DNA of 64,000 bases from Paramarasmius palmivorus (taxonomy: Eukaryota; Basidiomycota; Agaricomycetes; Agaricales; Marasmiaceae): positions 372,001 through 436,000 of the forward strand of contig JAYKXP010000036.1 of assembly GCA_037176845.1 (NCBI GenBank). Reading direction: 5' to 3'. Numbering within the stretch: position 1 is the first letter of the stretch; every line of letters begins with the position of its first letter. Positions 11,142-22,173 of the stretch are shown one piece after another. The notes under the pieces are model-generated. The model worked only from the letters and a program-made list of their open reading frames with translations. It was not told the origin of the DNA and ran no database searches. Position numbers and translations under genes: made by a program.

Positions 11142-11671
11142 TAGATAGGAAATTTCGACGACTAGATTGGTCGACTCTAGCTATATTTACGTAGTCGTGG
11201 TCAGGGATCTTCTGTTTCTGGCATCCTGACGCGAACTGACGCGTTTCATGTGTGACGTTGGTCACGTCACTCACTTCTCCGACTCGCCTCAAGTGCTGGC
11301 CCGAAATGGTTCTGAATATCTGACAACGAGAACCTCGAATTCGGTGTTGTGGTTTGAGCTCCTGTTTCAGACAGGTATTTGGGAGGCTAAATCTCCGTTC
11401 CGATAGATACACCACTTCATCTCTGACACGTCGCGGAATTTGGGCAGTTGGATCACCCTTCGAGAAGGATTCAACGTTATTGCAACAGCCCACACGCTAC
11501 ATGCGGATATCGTACGGCTCGTAGGATCGGTTCGTTGGGTCAGGCGACATTCAATCAAGCAAGTTATAAAGGCCCAAGATGTTAGAAAGCGAATATTATC
11601 CGCTCTGGCAAGGGTTGCTGCATTTTTGCAGCAGTGTAATCACTAGCCATCTTGGGCAACTAGGATCTTTA
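11142..11671. other. promoter region of the GH95 gene
   Basis: About 530 bases upstream of the fucosidase start. No coding frame or repeat stands out. Confidence 0.5.
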
Positions 11672-14600
11672 ATGGCCACCACATTTCGTCGTATCCTCGT
11701 CTACGTTGGTATCCTTGGAGCGCTTTCATCAGCAGCACCTCCAGGGTTCCCTGCATCGGGCAATGGGTTATGGTACGCTACCCAGGGCGATGTTTGGTCT
11801 AGGACGTGGCTGCCAGTGGGAAATGGTTATCTTGCAGGTACGTTATGCTACTCGATACCATTTCTCACATGCATATTGAGAAATACTTCTTTAGCGATGA
11901 CCGGTGGTGGTACCACTCTGGAGTTGACGCAATTGAACATCGAATCCTTGTGGTCTGGCGGGCCGTTCTCCGATCCTGTATAAACATTCCTTCTTGACGT
12001 GTGCGACATGCTCACGCTATTCATAGTCCTACAATGGAGGAAACAAGCAGCCAGACGAGGCGTCAGAAACCGCAAATGCGCTCAAAAGCTATCAGCAGGA
12101 GATCTTTGCTAGCCCAACAGGGGATGTGAGCGGTACGCGTCGGTTTATTCATAGGGGATCTTCGGATTCGCTTAACCATGTGCTGTAAACCTTTAGACAT
12201 TTCTGCGTTGATGTCGGATGCTGGAGCATATGGTGAGTGCCCTTGTGCACTTCTATTGAGAAGCACTTTAACGTGTTCTTCAGGTTCCTACGCCGGATCC
12301 GGCTACTTGGTCACCACTGTTACACTGGACGCCACGCAGTCCGACTATGCTCGGTGGCTCGACCTTGACGAGGGTGTTGCGAGAACAAGATGGACGCAAT
12401 CTGGTACTACTTTTCTTCGGTGCGATCTATCCGCATCATAGTCAAACCGACACTCATCTTCATACAGAGAAACCTTTTGCTCTCATCCTACGCAGGCGTG
12501 CGCACAACATTTTGGCTCTGATGGAAATGCGACACTACCAACCGTGACCTACGCGTTCTCGTCTCAGTTACAGGCCGATCTCCCTACATTCAATGTCACT
12601 TGCCTCGACTCGTCTACTCTTCAAGTCCGCGGATTCATCGAAGGAAATAAGGGGATGCTGTATGAGCTCCTTGGTCGAGTTCAGACAAGTGCGGGGAACG
12701 TCTCTTGTGACGCTACCCCCTCGACCGGTGGCTCTTCCTTCTCTAATGCCACTATCAGCGTCATCAATGCAACGGAAACCTGGATATCTTGGGTAGGAGG
12801 AACCGAGTTCTCACAAGATGCTGGCAACGAAGAGAACTCCTTTTCATTCCGTGGCCCAGATCCACACGAGACTTTGACCCAACTCATCTCTTCGTCTGCA
12901 CCATCCTACACAAACATCCTCAATGAGCATATCGCAGACTTCAAGGCCGTTCTTTGGGACAAATTCTCCTTATCACTCGGCCAGCAACCGCAATTGGATC
13001 GGCCGACGGATGAGCTGAAGGCTGCGTATAAAGAAGATGAAGGGAATCCATACTTAGAATGGCTAACATTCAATTACGGCCGGTACATGTTAGCTAGCAG
13101 TGCTCGCGGCGTGTTACCTGCCAACTTGCAAGGGAAATGGGCATCTGGGACTGGGAATGCCTGGGGCGCGGATTATCGTACGTGTTTGCCTTTGCGTTCG
13201 AGATTTCGCTAACAGAACTTGATAGATTCTAATATCAATATTCAAATGAACTATTGGAGTGCCGAGATGTCCAATATGGATGTTACCAAGTCATTATTTG
13301 ATTACTTTGAGGTCTGCCGTCCTATGATATTCGTCTAGCTACTGAGCTGAGGTTTCACCGAACAGAAAAATTGGGCACCACGAGGTGCATTGACTGCACA
13401 GCGTGTCTATAACATAACTCGCGGATGGGTCGTGCACAATGAGGTGAGTGAGCTAGTTTTCTCACTCGGACTAGTGCACTAACTTGTTGAGGCAGATGAA
13501 CGTCAGTATATTCCTTATGCATAGCAGAACAGTGATGTTCACCTCACCCCACAGATCTTCGGCCACTCTGGCATGAAAGCGGGTAATGCGGAATGGGCCA
13601 ACTATCCTGGTATGTAAACTTTGTGGTCCAATAATTTCATCCGTTTGACCCTGCTCCCCTAGAGGCCAATGTGTGGATGGCAAGTTCTGCATCTAATTGG
13701 ACTCGAATGCAAACTGACGCAAAGACCTTTAGATGATGCACGTCTGGGATCACTTTGATTTCACCAATGATGTGCAGTGGTTTAAGGCCCAAGGTTGGCC
13801 GCTGTTGAAGGTAATTCGAGTCCGACTCTCTTCTTGCGCTGTGCCATGACTGAGAATTTCATCAAGGGCGTAGCGAGCTTCCACCTCGATAAACTGATAC
13901 CCGACCTTCACTTCAACGACTCTACTTTGGTTGTGAACCCATGTAACTCTCCGGAACAGCCACCGATTACACTAGGTATGCTTTAAGCTCGCCGCCCCAT
14001 AGCTTTGGTTTACTTTTGTGTAGGATGTGCACATGGCCAGCAGATGATTTGGGAAATGTTCAACGCGATAGAGAAAGGATTTGAGATTTCTGGTGATACG
14101 GATACAGCATTCCTCGAAGGTAAGTGCAACCACGGCTCGTCACAAGTCTCGTATTGATGGTAGAATAGAGATTCGTTCGAAGCGCGCGCAGATGGACAAA
14201 GGCCTACATGTTGGATCTTGGGGACAGCTACAAGGTATGGTCGCTTACGACCTTCCAGTTAAAAACCTGCTCATAATCGTTGAACAGAATGGAAAGTGGA
14301 GAAGGATGATCCCGACGACACCCATCGTCATCTTTCCCATCTTATCGGTCTGTACCCTGGATATGCAATTAGCTCGTATGATGAGTCTGTGCAAGGAGGT
14401 GCAAACGGAAGCACGACATACAGCAAGGACCAAATACTAGATGCGGCCAAGACAAGTCTGACCCATCGGGGTGATGGAATAGGCCCTGATGCTAACGCGG
14501 GGTGGGAGAAAGTTTGGAGAGCTGCTGGATGGGCACAACTTCAAGATTCCGAGAAGTTTTATCATATACTCACGGTGAGCTATGTGTTGTATCTGACGAG

Positions 14601-15078
14601 CCACGTACCTCATGCATTGGAACTAGTTCGCCCTTTCTGAAAATTTCGGTGCCAACCTGTTCTCTCTATACAACCCTGGCGATTCAAATCCCATCTTCCA
14701 AATTGACGCGAATCTCGGATATCCAGGTGCTGTCTTGGTCAGTATATTTACCCATCGTTTTTGTTCTTGTTCTCAACCTCGGTCTAGAATGCTATCTTGC
14801 AAGCACCAGACGTTAGCACGTTCGATACACCTCTCGTGGTGTACATCTTACCTGCGCTTCCAACGCAGTGGTCTGAGGGTGAGATTAAGGGCGCCCGCAT
14901 TCGTGGCGGTATGACTGTAGACATCACTTGGGAGGGTGGAGCCCCTACGTCTGTTGAGATCAAAGTGAACGAAGCCCCCATCTCCACAAAGAGGCCTGTA
15001 CAGGTGGTATACAAGGGTAAAGTGGTGAAAGAATTTACTACCACGGGCGGGTTATCGCAGTCGATTACGTCTTTCTAG
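11672..15078 (+). CDS. secreted GH95 alpha-L-fucosidase
   Basis: Eighteen exons join without a break to 838 residues. The longest is 12468-13177; the smallest is a six-base exon at 13496-13501. A signal peptide (about residues 1-20) is followed by the GH95 pattern: [24 protein letters not shown], the Asn pair in [12 protein letters not shown] (Asn415 and Asn417), [12 protein letters not shown] (Glu549), [34 protein letters not shown] and FQIDANLG (Asp732). These match the catalytic Asn/Asn, acid Glu and Asp of the family. GH95 enzymes remove alpha-1,2-linked L-fucose (some act on L-galactose) from glycans such as plant xyloglucan, outside the cell. The intron at 13680-13732 appears to start with GC (GCAAGT). 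Length is normal for GH95 and no frame breaks were seen. Confidence 0.93.
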
Positions 15079-15981
15079 TTCGGTGTCATTTACTGTGAAG
15101 CCACCCTACGTTCAAATAAGTTTCTGTTCTAACTCAGACTGTCACAGTGACAGTGTAAACGTGGAAGTTCTTGAAACCCCGGTCCGGACTTGATCATGCT
15201 TCGGCCTCGTCGGAGTCGGCTCTTTCACTAACTACCATCATCGCTTGATCTCAGCGCTCAGCATCCAGATTCATTGCTCGGAAAAAATTACACCCGCTTC
15301 TGACAGCGTTTCCAGATATATACGTGGGTATGGCATTTCAAGGAAAGGTTTGAGGTGCGTGTTGCTAAAACGATGACAAAATCATGTCTGGAAATCTTAT
15401 AATAATATAGGATCTTACGAGACAGCCTACAGTTCTGTCATATTTCCCGCTAACGAGCCAAGACAAGCCGATATGCACTACCACAACGGACAAGTGCCTC
15501 CGAGACCAAAAGACCGTCAAATCTGATCTTCCGGGCTTATGTAGGAGGACTAATGGGGTCATTCGACTGTGGAGAAGGTGTCATTGGCGAACGTGTCGTT
15601 GCAGAATTTCAACCTTTCAAGTGTATATTCAATGCATGGCCAGGAGCTGCTCTAGTAGCGACGAAGAGAAGCGAAGCGACTACTTTCAGGCAACTCCCAA
15701 TAGATTATAGCTCCCATTCCTCTCTAGTTCAGCAACCCACATGCTTCGCTTAACAGTCTGACGGTACCTCAACTTTCCGAACTTCGACATAGAAATGAAT
15801 TCGCAAGACCGTCGCTACGATGCATGATTGTTATATGGCGCACACGTGTATTGTTGTCTTATCGGGGATCGGCGAACCTCAGCTAGTCAGCAGACAGGTA
15901 CATAAATACTCGAATTTCGTTCCCTAAAGAAGTCAGCGCACCTAGAATTCTTCCAGCCTCAACTCATCTTCACTAGCTGCC
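15079..15981. other. intergenic, promoter of the NLP gene
   Basis: About 900 bases with no supported coding frame. An ATAAATA at 15902-15908, 74 bases before the NLP start, is a plausible TATA element. Confidence 0.5.
15902..15908 (+). promoter_or_regulatory. TATA-like element of the NLP gene
   Basis: ATAAATA is placed about 75 bases upstream of the ATG at 15982, a usual distance for a fungal TATA box. Confidence 0.4.
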
Positions 15982-16692
15982 ATGAAGCCGTCCAACTTCG
16001 TCACCGTCCTCCTCGCTACCTCCAGCGCTGTCTCCGCGGCTATTCTTCCTCGCGCCAGCGTCATCAATCACGACGCGGTTGTCAAACTCCCTGCCTCCGG
16101 TGGTCCTCTTGAAACCCAATTCCAGCCCCAGCTCCACATCGGTAACGGCTGCCACCCTTATCCCGCCGTTGACGCTGAGGGTAACTGGTCTGGAGGCCTC
16201 AAACCTACAGGTGCTCCCAGTGCCGCCTGCAAGGACACCTCTAAAGGCCAGACCTATGTCCGATCCACGAATGACTATCGAGGCAAGATTGCCATGGTCT
16301 ACGCCTGGTACATGCCCAAGGACGAGATCTCGACCGGGATTGGCCACAGGCATGATTGGGAGGGCGCTGTTGTCTTCCTCGATCCTACTACTCATCATAT
16401 CGATGGCGTTGCAGCTTCTGCGCATGGTCACTGGCGCAAGTACCCCAATCCCGGGGGAGTCAATGTCGACGGTAGCCATGTCAAGCTCCAGTATTCTGCT
16501 GAGCCTGTTATCAATTCACATGCCATCGACCTTACCGACAAGGGAGGTGATTTAACCACTCTCGCGCAATGGGCGGCAATCGGAGATGCTGCTCGTGCTG
16601 CTATCAACGACGCTAGTCACTGGGGCGATACCAACCCCCCTGTTGCGGATTCTCATTATGACGCGAGCTTATCGGGTGCTTGGATGTGGTAG
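15982..16692 (+). CDS. secreted NPP1/Nep1-like (NLP) necrosis-inducing protein
   Basis: A single exon of 236 residues. A signal peptide (about 1-19, ending in AVSA) precedes INHDAVVKLP, which opens the NPP1 domain. Cys57 (GNGCHPYP) and Cys83 (AACKD) are the pair typical of type 1 NLPs. The hallmark heptapeptide GHRHDWE is complete at residues 121-127, after YAWYMPKDE. The domain continues with GAVVFLD, VKLQYS and LTTLAQW. In the family these proteins bind sphingolipids of plant membranes and can lyse cells; some members are non-toxic, and activity cannot be judged here. The end (SGAWMW) is shorter than in some relatives. The lack of introns contrasts with all neighbours but the frame is intact. 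Confidence 0.92.
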   Translation: MKPSNFVTVLLATSSAVSAAILPRASVINHDAVVKLPASGGPLETQFQPQLHIGNGCHPYPAVDAEGNWSGGLKPTGAPSAACKDTSKGQTYVRSTNDYRGKIAMVYAWYMPKDEISTGIGHRHDWEGAVVFLDPTTHHIDGVAASAHGHWRKYPNPGGVNVDGSHVKLQYSAEPVINSHAIDLTDKGGDLTTLAQWAAIGDAARAAINDASHWGDTNPPVADSHYDASLSGAWMW

Positions 16693-17009
16693 TGCAAATT
16701 TCCTCTTGTTCAACGGCTGGCTAGGAAGAAGTCGTATTCAAACTCTTGTCGTTCTCTTACAACCCACGCTCTCTACTATCGTTCATAGATGTCATGGTAA
16801 TCGAAAAGGAAAATATTCAAGTCCAATTATCGGTGAAACATTGCTCATGGGGCCTTGATGTCAACATGTGGCTGACCAGGTACAACAGACATTTAGTGTC
16901 ACTAGGTACAGCCATCAATGCTCCCGTTGGATCTTTCCATCTGTATCATGACGAGACCGTTCGCTTTGACTTCATAACCACCAATAGCTGGTAGCCTTCA
17001 AGCTAGACT
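16693..17009. other. intergenic, no gene seen
   Basis: Short space before the first GT18 gene. No supported frame. Confidence 0.5.
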
Positions 17010-19414
17010 ATGCGGGTTCTTCAGCACTTCTCATCCAGCCGTAACCGCCAGGCAGTCGTGGTTGTCCTTGCGCTTGGCGTAATTTTGGCCTCTGTAATCT
17101 ATCGAGAAGAGATTCAGAGTACTGCCTCCCACGTCACTACATTTTCCTTTCCAATAAAGACGAAAACTCGACCGGACGCCACCGTTACAGCAATCTCTTC
17201 GAACCTCAGTGCAACTGAATCAAGTTCAACTGAGAAATCAGCCGCCATCCCGACATCGATACATCCACCAGAACCTCTGGCAACGATAGAAAACAACCAC
17301 GCTTCTTATCCTCGCCTGGCTCCGTTGGACATGAGGGGACTTGATTCACTTCGAGAAAGACATCTGCAGCGCATTGAGGACGTGATTTCTGGAAATATAC
17401 CCGACTACCGCGAATGGAACGTCGTGCAGCTGGATGGATTGAAGGACCATTGGCTAGAAGTGGGGGCGAATGGCAGATTTGAACAGCCCAAGGTGTGTGA
17501 TCACTCTCACGAATGGCTTCTTTGGCTGATCTTTGGGGCCTAGGTTATCTTGTCAACGTATGGGTACGTGCCGTGCGCAATGACAGTGTGGGTGCATTCA
17601 GTGTTCACTGCATGAGCGCGGCATCATTCTCAAAGTGAAGCAGGTGTTCCACCACTGGAGAGGTCATCTGGCTAGAATCCCTTGTGCGCTGGACTGATTC
17701 TATCCCGCGATCTTCATATTCATTGTGATCTTTGTAGATGAACGCCTTTCGGGAGCAGAAGCAATTCTTTCTCTACGCAAGTTATGAAAATATCGGCAAG
17801 ATGTACAAATCTCTAGACGATATCGTTACGCATGTGTGGTCAACAGACGAGCACGTAATCTGGTGCTTCAACGATACTATTTCTTGCGTGGAAAGTCCTG
17901 AGAATCCGCATGGAATGTAAGTGCTAAGTCCGAGTTTGCGAGAAAGCGTTTTATCTCCCAAAAGCTTTCCTTTTCTGGGTGTTCTTGTATTTGGTCAGGA
18001 TGCCCTGCATTCTGTATCAATACCTGGGTCAATACTTGGTCTCGTATTCACTGACTTTGCGAGCGTTGGTTCGAGGTACTCAAAATGCTATGTTCAGACC
18101 TTCATGGAAGATTTTTACCTTCACATTTTGGGGGAGTCCACAAGGTTGGGGGAATTTCATGGCTCCCCGTGAACCTTGGTCGTACAACCCACTCGGTGGG
18201 GAGTGGAACTTGATGTAAGTCAGCCTTGTTTATTCTAACGCTGTACAGTCACTCAGGTGGCGTGTTCTAGTCCGTACGTGGTGCGTTTCAGGGGGACGTC
18301 CGAATTTTGAGTCGATGCCACTATTAACGACTATTCAACGTTCAGATGCCAGACAAGCAGTTTTACCTGTAAGCCTATGCTGCAAAGCTCAGAGTCATTG
18401 CTAACGCGAGTTCCTCAGCGGCTACCATTATACGGGTTGTACCAATTTGCCCTATGTTCCGAGCGGCGAGAGGAAGAATCAGATTGCTATTCTGGCAAAG
18501 CGTAAGTGCTGCGCGTCTAGCCCGGTCTCACAAATATTTCCGAACCCTTTCAATGCCCAGGCTCCGAATATTTCTATAAGGACACCTTTCTCCAACCCGA
18601 GATCTGGCCTATATTGAAGAATTTGACGGGCTTGGACCTCATCAGTGTCTCAAACTCCGAGGAAGGGTTCCCCGTGCGTGATGCATTAACCCTTCTGGGA
18701 CCAATGGAACGACATGACTACGATATGATGCTGGTGAGAGTGAGTTTCAAAACTTCGGTATTCTGCTGCTCACCGTTCGCAGGGATCCTCAAAAGCACTG
18801 CTCGGAATAGGGAGGCCGAAAATATCTCCTAGTCCTTATGCCAGTCTGTCAGTCACATACTTTGATTCTTTTCTATACTTGAGCTAGGCTAATACTCGTA
18901 TACGTATTTAGCTGCCGTGGGTGTGTCCTGATTTCATCTTCCTGTCGCACAAGTTAGCTGAACTAGTTAAACAGAGTTCCAGTCATTATCCCATACAATG
19001 GAAAGATATGCCCCGCCCGGGTTGAAGAGTCAGAGTGGTGTGGAAATCATCACCAACATGGGCCAGCATCCCGAATCGGTCCACCATACGTGTACACGAT
19101 TGACTCTCAGGGCCCTATCGAAGATATCGTAGGGACGATTATGACTGCTGTCAACACGCCTATAGAACCATAGTGAGCTGGTTTTCGCTGACGTACTTTG
19201 GTATCTGCTCACTATCTCTAGTGTACCTCCAGATATGACGGAGGAAGCTCTGAAACGACGGATAGATGACTACTTTTCGATCGACTGGAAGGCGTACGCA
19301 ATGGAGAGAATGCAGGAAAAAGGATGGGAGAGGGTGGTCACCCAGGAATTCATGTATCGTTGGCTTGCGAAACATCCAGTGAGGAAGCAGAGGGACAAAA
19401 GGTCACCTTTGTAG
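17010..19414 (+). CDS. GT18 (MGAT5-like) glycosyltransferase, tandem copy 1
   Basis: Thirteen exons join to 538 residues: 17010-17492, 17544-17587, 17644-17683, 17738-17916, 18098-18214, 18271-18280 (10 bases), 18346-18368, 18419-18501, 18561-18733, 18783-18847, 18912-18920 (9 bases), 18975-19172 and 19222-19414. A single N-terminal membrane anchor (AVVVVLALGVILASVIY) makes it a type II Golgi-type protein with a Ser/Thr-rich stem. The C-terminal half carries GSSKALLGIGRPKISPSPYA, HHQHGPASRIGPPYVYT and AVNTPIEPYVPPDMTEEAL. These correspond to the conserved end of animal MGAT5 (GT18), which transfers GlcNAc in beta-1,6 linkage to N-glycans. The fungal substrate is not known. It is followed 275 bases later by a close paralogue. 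Confidence 0.8.
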
Positions 19415-19689
19415 TACGCGAGCCGGTGGAAATGGGAATGTCATCGTTCTTGTAATCCAAAAGAAAAAAATTCTACATCTCACATAGTCCAGTCTACTGT
19501 GCATGCTCTAAAATGTTGCCCAACGTTTTTTGAATGTTGGGTTCTCCGTAGCGAGCGGTGACGCGGGCAAAAGTCAACTGCCACCGAATGTCCATCATTC
19601 CTGTCCGCCGTCGTCAGTCACAATGTCGAAGCTGTCCACCTTCACTTCACATTCAACCAACAGCTTGCTGCCTCTGAGCTGAACGTTCT

Positions 19690-21936
19690 ATGCGGGTTCT
19701 TCAGCAACTCGCATCCAGCCGTAACCGGCATGCTGTCTTGGCTGTCCTCGTGCTTGGCGTAATTTTAGCTTCTGTGATCTACCGAGAAGAGATTCAGAGC
19801 GCTGCTTCCCACGTCGCAACATTTTCCTTTCCAGAAAACGCGAAAATCCATCCAGATGCAAATGCTACAGCAATACCTTCGGCCGCGGGCTTCAGTACAG
19901 CAGAATCCATATCGGCGGAAGAACTGACCACAAGCCCAACACCGACACATGAACCCGAAGCAGCGACGCCCCCAGTTCCAACATTGATAGAAAACAACCA
20001 CGTTCATTATCCTCGTCTGGCTCCGCTGGAGATGGAGGAGCTCGACTCGCTCCGAGAAAGTCATTTGCGACGCATCGAGGATGTGGTTGCTGGGGAAATA
20101 CTCGACTACCGTAGATGGAACGTTGAACAGCTGGAAGGACTGAAGGAGTACTGGCCAAAGATGGGACTAAATGGCAGATTTGAACAACCCAAGGCGCGTA
20201 ATTGCTCGCCCTCGTGGTTTCTTCCACTAATGTTGAGGTTGCAGGTCATTTTGTCAACGTATGGTTACGTGCCGTGCGCAATGACGGTGTGAGTCCCCTC
20301 ACTGCATGCGAACAGCATGATTCTCAATGAAAGCAGCTGTTCTACCACCGGAGAAGTCATCTGGCTAGAATCTCTTGTACGCTTCATCAAGTTCTATCCC
20401 GTAACTTCATGCTCAAACCTGTGGCTTTCATAGATGAACGTATTCCGGGAGCACAATCAATTTCTTCTCTATGCAAGCTATGAGAATGTGGGCAAAATGT
20501 ACAAATCGTTGGGCGACATAGTCACGCATGTCTGGTCTACGGACGACCACGTAGTTTGGTGTTTCAATGACACCGTTTCTTGCGTGGAGAGTCCAGAGAA
20601 TCCACACGGAATGTACGTTCCTACATCGAGTTTCAGTGGAACCTGCTCAAAAGCACAATGACTTAGACCTCCATGGAAAATCTTCACGTTCACATTCTGG
20701 GGAAGCCCCCATGGTTGGGGTAATTATATGGCTCCCCATGAGCCATGGTCATACAACCCGCTTGGTGGAGAGTGGAATCTGGTGTAAGTACCGTTAATTC
20801 CTCTCGGCACAGTCACTGAACTAGGTATTAGTCCTTACAGGGTGCGTTTTAACTAGATATCGAATCACAAACCTATAACAACGTTTCTCAGATGCCGGAC
20901 AAACATTTCTATCTGTAAGCCTGGCCACCGAGCTCATAGATAGTACTAACTACTTTTCAAAGTGGATACCATTATACAGGTTGCGGTGACTTGCCCTATA
21001 TCCCGAGCAACGAGAGAAAAGATCAAGTTGCTGTTCTTGCGAAGCGTAGGTGCTATTAGTGACAATCAGCGCAGTTTTTGATTGCTCCAAACTCGCAGGT
21101 TCCGAGTACTTCTATGAGGACGTCTTCCTACAAACCGATGTTTGGCCTGTGCTGAAGAATCGGACTGGATTGGACCTTATCAGTGTATCAAATTCCGAAG
21201 AAGGATTTCCTGTTCCCGATGCCTTGACGCTACTTGGGCCAATGGAACGACATGATTATGATGTGATGCTTGTGAGATCACTCTGTTTTGTCCTTTGCTG
21301 CAGCTCAACGTTCGTAGGGATCTTCAAAAGCACTGCTCGGAATAGGGAGGCCGCGAATGTCTCCAAGTCCTTATGCTAGTCTGTAAGCCATAGCCCGAGT
21401 CTTTTCCCGTCTTCCTGAGCTAACACTATATCGACATAGGTGCCGCGGGTAAGCTCCTGGTTCCCTCGTTTGCTCGTAACTCTGCTCATCTCAGTGGATT
21501 AGAGTTCCTGTTATTGTTTCATACAAAGGGAAGAAATGCGCTGCCCAACCTGGGGATTCAGACTGGTGCGGACTCATTATGGATCATCATCAACATGGAC
21601 CAGCAGCGAACATCGGACCCCCATACGTATACACAGTCGACTGTCAAGGCCCTATAGATGACATCGTAGAGACGATTATGACTGCGGTCAACACGCCTAT
21701 AGAACCATAGTGAGGCTCTTCCCGCTTATGCAAGTGCACTTACTCACTGCCACTTTAGTACACCACCGGACATGACAAAAGAAGCTCTAGAACGGCGAAT
21801 AGATGACTACTTCTCGATTGATTGGAAAGCATATGCGACGGAAAGAATGCAAGAAAGAGGATGGGACAGGGTAGTCACCCAAGAGTTCATGTATCGCTGG
21901 CTCGAGAAACATCCGTTGAAGAAACAAAAGGAGTAG
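19690..21936 (+). CDS. GT18 (MGAT5-like) glycosyltransferase, tandem copy 2
   Basis: A head-to-tail duplicate of the preceding gene with the same exon layout and about 540 residues. Exon 1 is 19690-20193 and exon 2 is 20245-20288. Anchor, stem, VCSTTGEVIWLESL, FTFTFWGSP, GYHYTGCGDLPYIPS, HHQHGPAANIGPPYVYT and AVNTPIEPY are all present, so the gene looks intact. The stem differs most. At the first intron the donor is GC instead of GT (aag|GCGCGT at 20194); that 51-base intron is also open in frame, so it may be retained as 17 extra residues. The same roles and doubts apply as for copy 1. Confidence 0.8.
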
Positions 21937-22173
21937 AGAGGTTCTTACTCGCGTTATACCCTTAATGGTTAGATTATAGTATACTCGTTGTGTAATATAG
22001 AATGCTGTATCTATTGAACATGCCATCTGTCTAGAAACACGAATTGTTGGCTATAGTCTCCATCAAGTTGGAAAACGCGTGGGACAGGGAGACGCGTCGC
22101 GCCACGTGACTAACTACCCTCTTCCCTCAAACGTCCATCATCTCCGCCAACAAAGCCATATTGAAGCGCCTAT

